DNA from: Modestobacter sp.
Lineage (GTDB): Bacteria; Actinomycetota; Actinomycetes; Mycobacteriales; Geodermatophilaceae
Length of the DNA: 6,209 bases
Direction: 5' to 3'
NCBI GenBank assembly: GCA_025963425.1
Contig: JAOPUQ010000016.1
Location: 1-6,209, forward strand
Position numbers and translations under genes: made by a program
The notes under the pieces: model-generated
Databases searched by the model: none
Told to the model about the DNA's origin: nothing
The model's input: the letters and a program-made list of their open reading frames with translations, nothing else
In this document: piece after piece, positions 1 through 6,021 of the stretch
Numbering within the stretch: the stretch's first letter is position 1
How the letters are laid out: each line of letters opens with the position of its first letter

Positions 1-640
1 CCCCGGCCGGCACCGGGGGCAGGTGCAGGTACCCCTGGACGGCGTCGATGCCGGCGCCCTCCAGGTACCGCTGCTGCGCGGGGGTCTCGACGCCTTCGGC
101 GACGGTGTGCAGCCCGAGCCGGCCGGCCATCTGCACGATCGCCTCCACGACCACCCGGTCGGCCGGCTCGCTGGCCGAACCCGCGAGGAAGGACTTGTCG
201 ATCTTGACGGTGTCGATCGGCAGGCTGCGGAGCGTGGTGAGCGAGGAGTAACCGGTGCCGAAGTCGTCCAGCGCCAGCCCGACCCCCAGCCGCACCAGGT
301 CGTCGAGTGTGGCGTGGACGGCCGAGTCCAGCACCGTGGACTCGGTGATCTCGACGACCAGGAGCCGCGGGTCCAGGCCCTCCCGGTCCAGGCACCCACG
401 GACCACCTCGACGAAGCGCGGGTGCGCCAGCTGGGTCGCCGATGCGTTGACGTGCACGGGCACCGCAGGGTGTGCTCCCCGATCCCGACGATCCCGACGA
501 TCCCGACGATCGCGCCGGTCTGCTCGGCGACGTCCAGGAACGAGTCCCGGGGCGAGCACGCCCCGCGTGGGGTGGGCCCAGCGGACCAGCGCCTCCACGG
601 CCGCCCAGCGCCCGTCGGCGACGGAGACGATCGGCTGGTC
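1..640 (-). pseudogene. EAL-domain c-di-GMP phosphodiesterase, C-terminal remnant, frame-scrambled
   Basis: This is the EAL domain of a cyclic-di-GMP phosphodiesterase, which hydrolyses c-di-GMP to pGpG. Read leftwards, the translation shows QPIVSVADG, then VEALVRW (the EAL motif, near 600-580), VHVNASATQL (near 455-427), VEITES, LDDFGTGYSSL (near 271-240), VKIDKSFL, VAEGVET and VQGYLHL near the left edge. The metal- and substrate-binding Glu, Asn, Asp-Asp, Lys and Glu positions are therefore all present. Two things look broken. First, no GGDEF, PAS or membrane part precedes the domain; recognisable homology starts at about 640, against the stop of the HNH remnant. Second, between about 541 and 466 the EAL sequence (FLDVAEQTGAIVG...IGEHT) continues in another frame, entered by one extra base near 541. 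The original frame returns near 470-465 after an apparent loss of roughly 15 codons. The frame stays open, so a product with an Arg/Asp-rich patch could be made, but an active enzyme is doubtful. The 3' end lies outside the window. The family call is sure; pseudogene status could instead reflect sequencing error. Confidence 0.85.
481..511. repeat. 9-bp tandem repeat, three full copies plus partial
   Basis: The unit gatcccgac occurs three times without mismatch (481-489, 490-498, 499-507) and is followed by gatc. It lies inside the EAL remnant. In the ancestral EAL frame on the minus strand it adds Ile-Val-Gly repeats at the place where other EAL proteins have a single such step before the Gly-Glu. 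This looks like slippage expansion by two units. A 9-bp unit does not change the frame when its copy number changes. Confidence 0.85.
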
Positions 641-990
641 AGGCGAGCAGCAGCTCACCGTTGTCCGCGGCCGCCCGCAGCTCAGCGGCCAGCCGGGCGG
701 TCTCGTCCGAGCGGAGCGGGCTGCCGTCGGGCCGGTGGGTGTGCCAGCGGCTGGTGCCGGGGTCGCGGTGGACCGTGAAGCCGCCGTCGTGGACGGCGAT
801 GTGGTGGCGTTCGCAGAGCAGGGCGCCGTTGTCGCAGCTGGTCGGGCCGCCGTGAACCCAGTGCACCTCGTGGTGGACCTCGCACCACTCGGGCGCCCGG
901 CGTCGCCAGGAACTCCAACTGCCCGGCAGCCGGCAGCTCGTCGACGTCCACCGCAGCCAGGGCGTCGAGGACCGACGTCAGCTCCGACAT
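639..990 (-). pseudogene. DUF222/HNH endonuclease (13E12-type), internally deleted
   Basis: Two ends of one actinobacterial DUF222-HNH protein are present but the middle is missing. The N-terminus starts at ATG 990-988 behind a good ribosome site (GGGAGGAG, 1003-996) and reads MSELTSVLDALAAVDVDELP..., as in DUF222 proteins, for about 29 residues to QLEFLAT. From about 905 downward the sequence switches to another frame and reads RRRAPEWCEVHHEVHWVHGG, then PTSCDNGALLCERHH and HDGGFTVHRDP, ending at TGA 641-639. That is the C-terminal HNH nuclease domain, with its paired His, the Asn and the final HH all kept. Full-length relatives are usually several hundred residues; here about 30 plus about 85 remain, so roughly 250-350 codons appear lost. 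The joined frames do not match, so no full protein can be made from the native start. A GTG at 866 could start a 75-residue HNH fragment, but it has no evident ribosome site. The family is multicopy in many actinobacteria, so recombination between copies is a plausible cause. Confidence 0.82.
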
Positions 991-1121
991 CACGTCTCCT
1001 CCCGTTGCCTCTCGTGGTGTCCGAACCAGGGGAGGGCTACGACCGAACTGCAGCTCACAGCGGTGATGGGGAGAGCGGCACCCGGTGTGGACGCCGGCCG
1101 GCGTGGACAGCCGCACCGTGG

Positions 1122-1691
1122 ATGAGGACAGTCCGCTACGTGCCCCGTCGAGCCCCGTGGTCGTACCGCTTCGTCACCGTGTGGCGGGTGCCGGGCACCG
1201 TGGCGGAGGTCAGGGCGGTGCTCAGCGACGGCGCCTCGCTTCCCCGGTGGTGGCCGTCGGTGTACCTCGACGTCGTCCCGCGTGCCGACGGCGACCCCGA
1301 CGGGGTGGGCCGCACGGTCGAGGTGTTCACGAAGGGCTGGCTCCCGTACACGCTGCGCTGGACGCTGCGGATCACCGAGCCGATGACCGACACCGGGTTC
1401 GCCCTGGCGGCCAGCGGTGACCTGGCGGGCACCGGTCGCTGGACGTTCCGACCCGACGGCCCCGAGGTGGTCATCACCTACGACTGGCAGGTCACGGCGA
1501 CCAAGCCGTTGGTGAAGCGGCTCAGCCGGTTGCTGCGCCCGGCGTTCGAGGCCAACCACCGTTGGGCGATGAGCCGAGGTGAGGAGAGCCTGGCCCTCGA
1601 GCTCCGGCGTCGGCGAGCCGCAGGCCCCGCCGAGCGGGCCGCGCTGCCGCCGCCGCCGGCGGTCACCTTCCGCCGGGCTCGAGGGCGCTGA
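1122..1691 (+). CDS. SRPBCC family protein (polyketide cyclase/dehydrase-like)
   Basis: This is a 189-residue cytosolic protein of the SRPBCC (START/Bet v 1-like) fold, a helix-grip fold that binds hydrophobic ligands. Supporting segments in order are FVTVWRVPGTVAEVRAVLSD (residues 17-36, first strand and helix), LPRWWPSVYLDV (40-51, the typical Trp-rich stretch), GVGRTVEVFTKGWLPYTLRW (61-80, strands), then GRWTFRPDG and VVITYDWQV (105-124), and a long C-terminal helix, KPLVKRLSRLLRPAFEANHRW (129-149). The last 30 residues are Arg/Ala/Pro-rich and probably disordered. No signal peptide or membrane segment is seen. ATG 1122 is the only reasonable in-frame start, because the upstream frame lacks ATG or GTG nearby; its ribosome site is weak. 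The gene diverges from the HNH remnant and converges on the helicase with a 4-bp gap. The ligand cannot be told from the sequence; related proteins are mostly of unknown function. Confidence 0.85.
   Translation: MRTVRYVPRRAPWSYRFVTVWRVPGTVAEVRAVLSDGASLPRWWPSVYLDVVPRADGDPDGVGRTVEVFTKGWLPYTLRWTLRITEPMTDTGFALAASGDLAGTGRWTFRPDGPEVVITYDWQVTATKPLVKRLSRLLRPAFEANHRWAMSRGEESLALELRRRRAAGPAERAALPPPPAVTFRRARGR
1656..1676. terminator. Candidate hairpin at the helicase/SRPBCC convergent junction
   Basis: A perfect 7-bp inverted repeat (ccggcgg / ccgccgg) with a 7-nt loop lies inside the 3' end of the SRPBCC gene. It starts 20 bp past the helicase stop codon in the helicase direction. The genes leave only 4 bp between their stops, so a terminator for the helicase transcript would have to lie in coding DNA like this. 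There is no T-tract, and chance hairpins are common at this GC content. Confidence 0.25.
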
Positions 1692-1695
1692 CCGC

Positions 1696-4314
1696 TCAGT
1701 CCTTGCGTCCGGCGTCCACCAGGCGCAGCACGACCGCGCCCTCCTCGTCGGAGGCCTCCAGGTCTACCTCGACGTCGAAACCCCAGTCGTGGTCTCCGGC
1801 CGGGTCGTCCAGGATCTGCCGGACGCGCCACATCCCCGGCTGCTTGTCGATGACCAGCAGTGCGGGTCCGCGGGCGTCGGCCCCGGTGTTCAGCTCGTCG
1901 TGCTCGGCGAAGTAGGCCTGCACCACCTCGCCCCAGCGGTCGGCGTCCCAGCCCGACGCGGAGTCCAGCTCGCCGAGGTCGTACCAGCGGCGGCGGGCGA
2001 TCAGCTCGACCCGGCGGAACAGCGCGTTGCGGATCATGGCGGTGAAGGCCCGCTCGTTGCCGGTCAGCGGCCGCGGCCGGGCCGGCACGGAGACCGGCGC
2101 GTCCAGCGGCTGGTCGGGGCTGGTCAGCTGCTCCCACTCGTCGAGCAGGCTGGAGTCGACCTGGCGCACCAGCTCGCCGAGCCACTCGACGAGGTCGGTG
2201 ACCTCCTCGGTCCGGGCGTCGGCCGGCACCCCGGACCGCAGCGCCTTGAACGCGTCGGACAGGTAGCGCAGCACCGCGCCCTCGGAGCGGGTCAGCCCGT
2301 AGGTGTTGACCAGCTCGCGGAAGGTCATCGCGCGCTCCCACATGTCCCGCACCACGGACTTGGGGGAGAGCACGGCGTCGGCGACCCAGGGATTGCCCGC
2401 GCGGTAGGTCTCGAAGGCGAACTCCAGCAGCTCGGCGAGCGGCCTGGGGTAGGTGATCTCCTCCAGCAGCTCCATCCGCTCGTCGTACTCGATTCCCTCG
2501 GCCTTCATCTGCGCGACGGCCTCGCCCTTGGCCTTGTTCAGCTGCGCGGCCAGGATCTGCCGGGGGTCGTCCAGCGTCGCCTCGATCACCGAGACGACGT
2601 CCAGGACATAGCTTCCGGAGTCCTCGGCGGACGACTCCGGGTCGAGCAGGCCGATGGCGGCCAGCGCGAAGGTCGACAGCGGCTGGTTGAGCGCGAAGTC
2701 CGGGGGCAGATCGACCGTCAGCCGGTAGCGCCGCCCGTCCGGCTCCGGCTCGTCCAGTCGCTCGATGACGCCGGCGGCCAGCAGGCCCCGGGCGATGCCG
2801 ATCGCCTCCCGCACATGGCGGCGCTGCCGGGCCCGCGGCTCGTGGTTCTCGGTGAGCAGGTGCCGCATCGCCGCGAACGGGTCGCCCGGCCGCGCGAGGA
2901 CGTTGAGCAGCATGCCGGTGGACACCCGGAAGTGGCTGGTGAGCGGCTCGGGCTCGGCGGTGATCAGCCGCTGCTGGGTCGACTCGCTCCACGGCACCAT
3001 GCCGTCGGGGGCCTTGCGGCGAACCAGCTTGCGGCGCTTCTTCGGGTCGTCGGCGACCTTGGCGAACTGCTTGAGGTTCTCCACCTCGTGCTCCGGTGCC
3101 TGAACGACGACGGTGCCCGCGGTGTCGTAGCCCGCCCGCCCCGCACGCCCGGCGATCTGGTGGAACTCCCGGGCATTGAGCAGCCGGGTGCGGGTGCCGT
3201 CGTACTTCGAGAGCGCGGAGAACACCACGGTGCGGATCGGCACGTTGATGCCCACCCCGAGGGTGTCGGTCCCGCAGATGACCTTCAGCAGCCCGGCCTG
3301 CGCCAGCTGCTCGACCAGGCGCCGGTACTTGGGCAGCATCCCGGCGTGGTGCACGCCGATGCCGTGGCGCACCAGCCGGGACAGCGTCGTCCCGAAGGCG
3401 GAGGAGAAACGGAAGCCGGCGATCATGTCGGCGATCGCGGCCTTCTCCTCCCTGGTGCAGACGTTCACGCTCATCAGCGCCTGCGCCCGCTCCAGCGCCG
3501 AGGCCTGGGTGAAGTGGACGACGTAGATCGGTGCCTGCCGGGTGTCCAGCAGCTCGGCGATCGTCTCGTGCATCGGCGTCGTCGCGTAGTAGTGGTGCAG
3601 TGGCACCGGACGCTCGGCGGAGGCGACCAGCGCGGTGGGCCGGCCGGTGCGCGCGGTGATGTCCTCCCGCAGCGAGGTGACGTCGCCGAGGGTGGCCGAC
3701 ATCAGCAGGAACTGGGCCTTGGGCAGCTCGATCAGCGGCACCTGCCAGGCCCAGCCGCGGTCGGGGTCACCGTAGAAGTGGAACTCGTCCATCACGACCA
3801 GGCCGATGTCGGCGTCCGGGCCCTCGCGCAGCGCGATGTTGGCCAGCACCTCGGCGGTGCAGGCGATGATCGGCGCCCCGGCGTTCACGCTGGCGTCGCC
3901 GGTGAGCATCCCGACGTTGGCCGCGCCGAAGACCCCGCAGAGGGCGAAGAACTTCTCGCTGACCAGCGCCTTGATCGGTGCCGTGTAGTAGCTGCGCCGT
4001 CCCGCCGCCAGCGCCGCGTACTGCGCCCCGGTCGCCACCAGCGACTTCCCCGACCCGGTCGGGGTGGCCAGCACGACGTTGGCACCGCTGACCAGCTCGA
4101 TCAGCGCCTCCTCCTGGGCCGGGTACAGGACGGTGCCGGCGTCCTCCGCCCACTGGGCGAAACGGGCGAAGACCGCGTCGGGATCGGCGCCGGCGGCGCG
4201 CAGGGCGGCCAGGTCGGCGGCGTCGTCGAGCAGCGCCGAGGACACCGGGGAGGGGAGTGCGGCGGCGGGGCGGTCGGCCGGGAACGCATCGGTGCCGGCG
4301 GGGGAGAGCGTCAT
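1696..4314 (-). CDS. Ski2-like DEAD/DEAH-box helicase with DUF3516 C-terminal region
   Basis: This is an 872-residue superfamily 2 ATP-dependent helicase, predicted to act on RNA in the cytosol. Its motifs are in order: Q-motif-like YPAQEEAL (64-71), Walker A ATPTGSGKS (83-91), Ia-like TAPIKALVSEKF (111-122), TGD (138-140), Walker B in the form DEFH (176-179), SATL (206-209), HHAGMLPKYRR (322-332), motif V TDTLGVGINVP (349-359) and motif VI QIAGRAGRAG (386-395). The HHAG and GVGINVP motifs are typical of the Ski2/Mtr4 group; DEFH replaces the usual DEVH. From about residue 420 on, including the basic KKRRKLVRRK and a mostly helical region to the end, it matches the actinobacterial DUF3516 helicases. 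A Ski2-like role in RNA turnover or processing is an inference. ATG 4314-4312 is the only nearby in-frame start. It has no Shine-Dalgarno sequence at normal distance, and a hairpin lies just in front of it. The gene follows the cap-like gene by 45 bp on the same strand, so the two are probably co-transcribed. All motor motifs look intact. Confidence 0.93.
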   Translation of the reverse strand: MTLSPAGTDAFPADRPAAALPSPVSSALLDDAADLAALRAAGADPDAVFARFAQWAEDAGTVLYPAQEEALIELVSGANVVLATPTGSGKSLVATGAQYAALAAGRRSYYTAPIKALVSEKFFALCGVFGAANVGMLTGDASVNAGAPIIACTAEVLANIALREGPDADIGLVVMDEFHFYGDPDRGWAWQVPLIELPKAQFLLMSATLGDVTSLREDITARTGRPTALVASAERPVPLHHYYATTPMHETIAELLDTRQAPIYVVHFTQASALERAQALMSVNVCTREEKAAIADMIAGFRFSSAFGTTLSRLVRHGIGVHHAGMLPKYRRLVEQLAQAGLLKVICGTDTLGVGINVPIRTVVFSALSKYDGTRTRLLNAREFHQIAGRAGRAGYDTAGTVVVQAPEHEVENLKQFAKVADDPKKRRKLVRRKAPDGMVPWSESTQQRLITAEPEPLTSHFRVSTGMLLNVLARPGDPFAAMRHLLTENHEPRARQRRHVREAIGIARGLLAAGVIERLDEPEPDGRRYRLTVDLPPDFALNQPLSTFALAAIGLLDPESSAEDSGSYVLDVVSVIEATLDDPRQILAAQLNKAKGEAVAQMKAEGIEYDERMELLEEITYPRPLAELLEFAFETYRAGNPWVADAVLSPKSVVRDMWERAMTFRELVNTYGLTRSEGAVLRYLSDAFKALRSGVPADARTEEVTDLVEWLGELVRQVDSSLLDEWEQLTSPDQPLDAPVSVPARPRPLTGNERAFTAMIRNALFRRVELIARRRWYDLGELDSASGWDADRWGEVVQAYFAEHDELNTGADARGPALLVIDKQPGMWRVRQILDDPAGDHDWGFDVEVDLEASDEEGAVVLRLVDAGRKD

Positions 4315-4318
4315 CGTG

Positions 4319-4333
4319 GGGCACAGCGTGCCC
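4319..4333 (-). promoter_or_regulatory. Hairpin directly upstream of the helicase start codon
   Basis: In the transcript of the minus strand, GGGCAC-GCU-GUGCCC forms a perfect 6-bp stem with a 3-nt loop that ends 4 nt before the helicase AUG. The only Shine-Dalgarno-like sequence, GGAAGG (4350-4345), lies on the far side of the stem, about 30 nt from the AUG. Folding would remove 15 nt of that distance. The structure is seen in the sequence; a role in translation control is inference. Confidence 0.35.
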
Positions 4334-4359
4334 GACGCCGCAGACCTTCCCGCACGGTG

Positions 4360-4941
4360 TCAGCGGAAGAGCGCCACCGGGCCGCGGACCGCCGTCCCGT
4401 CGGGCAGCAGCCAGCCGGCCTCCACATACCCGGCCGGCTCCCCGGCCGCGCCACCGGAGGGAGCAGCGTCCCCGCGGAGGACGCGGACCAGGTCGACGAC
4501 GACGTCCGCGCCGGGGGTCCCGGAACACGTGACCGAGCGGTCGATCGTGTCGCTGCGATTCTGGTCCTGCGCCTGGACATGGCCGTGGATGAACGCGTCC
4601 AGTGCGGCCATGACGACCGGGTCGTGCGCACCGTCGTGGATCCACCGTCGGCCGTGCACACCGTGCAGGCTCGTCCCGAGCAGCGCCGGCTCGGCCCCGG
4701 CCAGTGGTGCGCCCCGGTAGCTCAACGGCACGTGGTACGTCACCTGCTGCCCGTCGACCACGTCGGTGGCGAAGATGAACTCGATCCCCACCTCGCCCTG
4801 CGGGTCGTCCAGGCGGAAGCCGCCGGCCGTGGCCAGCTGCGGGGGGCGGTCGCCGCCGACCCACCACGGTTGCCGCGGGAGCCACCCCGTCAGCAGTTCC
4901 AGCTTGCCCGGCTCCATCGTGGTGTGGTGGACCACTGCCAC
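4360..4941 (-). CDS. Stand-alone maltokinase N-terminal cap-like domain protein
   Basis: This 193-residue cytosolic protein matches the family called maltokinase N-terminal cap-like (sometimes annotated as 1,4-alpha-glucan branching protein). The fold is the cap that sits before the kinase lobe in mycobacterial maltokinase, which makes maltose-1-phosphate for GlgE alpha-glucan synthesis. Visible signatures are VVHHTTMEPGKLELLTGWLP (residues 3-22), GGFRLDDPQGEVGIEF (40-55), YHVPLSYRGAPLAGAEPALL (69-88) and GTSLHGVHGRRWIHDGAHDP (89-108), followed by an Ala/Gln-rich helix with QAQDQ (123-127). No kinase lobe, ATP-binding or catalytic loop follows, so it cannot be a maltokinase by itself; a regulatory or sugar-binding role is only a guess. 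The GTG start at 4941 is preceded by GAGAGGGG (about 4956-4949), a good ribosome site. It is the first gene of the unit with the helicase and diverges from the SDR gene. The family call is firm; the function is unknown. Confidence 0.82.
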   Translation of the reverse strand: MAVVHHTTMEPGKLELLTGWLPRQPWWVGGDRPPQLATAGGFRLDDPQGEVGIEFIFATDVVDGQQVTYHVPLSYRGAPLAGAEPALLGTSLHGVHGRRWIHDGAHDPVVMAALDAFIHGHVQAQDQNRSDTIDRSVTCSGTPGADVVVDLVRVLRGDAAPSGGAAGEPAGYVEAGWLLPDGTAVRGPVALFR

Positions 4942-5023
4942 GCCCTCACCCCTCTCGTGCTCGCGAGTCGCTCATGATGCCGTGGCGCTGCGTCCGGTCG
5001 CCGCGCGGTTCTGGGCCCACTCC

Positions 5024-5048
5024 GATTGCCGAGCCGATCGGCGGGTAG
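5024..5048 (+). promoter_or_regulatory. Candidate stress-sigma (SigB/SigF-like) promoter of the SDR gene
   Basis: GATT (5024-5027), a 15-nt spacer and GGGTAG (5043-5048) fit the general-stress promoter pattern described in Streptomyces (GNNT, 14-16 nt, GGGTAC/T) except for the last base. The site is about 70 bp before the SDR ATG, in the divergent intergenic region. The spacer holds the palindrome GCCGATCGGC (5033-5042). The match is short and could be chance in GC-rich DNA, but the downstream gene belongs to a stress-induced family. Confidence 0.3.
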
Positions 5049-5118
5049 CCGGACGGGCGACGTCCTGGCCGCGGAGCAGAGCGCGGCCGGGTGCAGCAGA
5101 CCGACCGCAGGAGGACCC

Positions 5119-5976
5119 ATGTCGTCACCCCGCCCCGAGTCCCAGCCCGAGCAGCAGCAGACCCCGCCCGGAACCCTCGGTGAGATGACCCCCAAGCCCG
5201 ACCACGGCGAGGAGAGTTACCGCGGCTCCGGGAAGCTGGCGGGGAAGAAGGCCGTCATCACCGGCGGGGACAGCGGCATCGGCCGGGCGGTCGCCATCGC
5301 CTTCGCCCGCGAGGGCGCCGACATCCTCATCTCCTACCTCAGCGAGCACGAGGACGCGCGGGACACCGCCAAGTACGTCGAGGAGGCCGGCCGGACGTGC
5401 GTGCTGGTCCCCGGCGACCTGTCCGACCGCGCGCACGCGAAGACGATCATCCCCAGGGCCGTCGAGGAGTTCGGCCGGGTCGACATCCTGGTCAACAACG
5501 CCGCGTTCCAGATGACCCACGAGTCGCTCGACGAGATCAGCGACGAGGAGTGGGACCACACCCTGGCCACCAACCTGACCGCGATGTTCGTGCTGTGCAA
5601 GGACGCGATCCCGCACATGCAGCCCGGCGCGGCGATCATCAACTCCTCGTCGGTGAACTCCGACATGCCCAGCCCGAGCCTGGCGCCCTACGCGATGACC
5701 AAGGCCGGGATCGCCAACTTCACCGCCAGCCTGGCCCAGATGTACGCCGGGAAGGGCATCCGGGCCAACAGCGTTGCGCCCGGCCCGGTGTGGACACCGC
5801 TGATCCCGGCGACCATGCCCCCGGAGAAGGTGGCGAACTTCGGCGAGCAGGTGCCGATGGGCCGCGCCGCGCAACCGGCCGAGCTTGCGCCGGTGTACGT
5901 GCTGCTGGCCGGCGACGAGGCCAGCTACGTCTCCGGTGCCCGGATCGCGGTGACCGGGGGCAACCCGATCCTCTGA
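5119..5976 (+). CDS. SDR family oxidoreductase, general stress protein 39 type
   Basis: This is a 285-residue NAD(P)-dependent short-chain dehydrogenase/reductase, cytosolic. The Rossmann cofactor motif TGGDSGIGRA is at residues 48-57. NNAA is at 126-129. The catalytic set is Ser178 (in INSSSV), Tyr191 and Lys195 (YAMTK), with Asn152 (TNLTAM) as the probable fourth member. PGPVWTPLIPATMPPEK (221-237) and the end GGNPIL complete the fold. The roughly 40-residue Gln/Pro-rich hydrophilic lead (PESQPEQQQTPPG, then SYRGSGKLAGKKAVITGG) and the WTPLIPAT segment are characteristic of the Bacillus GSP39/YdaD-like group, which is stress-induced and of uncertain substrate. Length is normal for that group. 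ATG 5119 follows AGGAGGA (5109-5115), which settles the start; longer in-frame starts upstream lack a ribosome site. It diverges from the cap-like gene and converges on the methyltransferase gene. Alcohol or sugar dehydrogenase activity is possible but cannot be specified. Confidence 0.93.
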   Translation: MSSPRPESQPEQQQTPPGTLGEMTPKPDHGEESYRGSGKLAGKKAVITGGDSGIGRAVAIAFAREGADILISYLSEHEDARDTAKYVEEAGRTCVLVPGDLSDRAHAKTIIPRAVEEFGRVDILVNNAAFQMTHESLDEISDEEWDHTLATNLTAMFVLCKDAIPHMQPGAAIINSSSVNSDMPSPSLAPYAMTKAGIANFTASLAQMYAGKGIRANSVAPGPVWTPLIPATMPPEKVANFGEQVPMGRAAQPAELAPVYVLLAGDEASYVSGARIAVTGGNPIL

Positions 5977-5989
5977 CCGGCCGAGCCAG

Positions 5990-6020
5990 GTCCGGGCGTG
6001 TCCGCTGGGGGCGCCCGGAC
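5990..6020. terminator. Bidirectional terminator-like hairpin between convergent genes
   Basis: A perfect 9-bp inverted repeat (gtccgggcg at 5990-5998, cgcccggac at 6012-6020) has a 13-nt loop. It fills most of the 45-bp gap between the SDR stop and the methyltransferase stop. It has no T-run on either side, as is common in high-GC actinobacteria. It could serve both transcripts. Confidence 0.6.
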
Positions 6021-6021
6021 G

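Noticed and set aside
475..511. Repeat run considered as a CRISPR or iteron array
   Set aside because: Units are 9 bp, directly adjacent without spacers and few in number. They lie inside coding homology, so simple slippage explains them.
255..1121. Long upstream extension of the SRPBCC frame on the plus strand
   Set aside because: It is Arg/Ser-rich antisense to the EAL and HNH remnants and shows no homology. SRPBCC homology starts just after ATG 1122.
639..1121. HNH plus neighbouring lesions considered as an active homing endonuclease or defence nuclease
   Set aside because: The HNH gene is broken and belongs to the common DUF222 family. No partner genes, intron or intein borders are seen.
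1478..2992. Minus-strand 504-codon open frame overlapping the helicase 3' half
   Set aside because: It is an Arg/Ala/Gly-rich out-of-frame reading of the helicase; the real frame is defined by the conserved protein sequence.
4946..4974. Nine-codon open frame (MSDSRAREG) just before the cap-like gene, a possible leader peptide
   Set aside because: It has no ribosome site or regulatory residue pattern, and its end is simply the cap gene's Shine-Dalgarno region.
1579..4977. Very long plus-strand open frame (1132 codons) antisense to the helicase and cap-like genes
   Set aside because: It is a GC-rich shadow. Its translation is low-complexity His/Gln/Gly/Arg-rich without any family signature, while the opposite strand carries every helicase motif.
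5125..5874. Minus-strand open frame opposite the SDR gene
   Set aside because: It is a shadow rich in Gly/Val/Arg/His. The plus strand has all SDR motifs and a good ribosome site.
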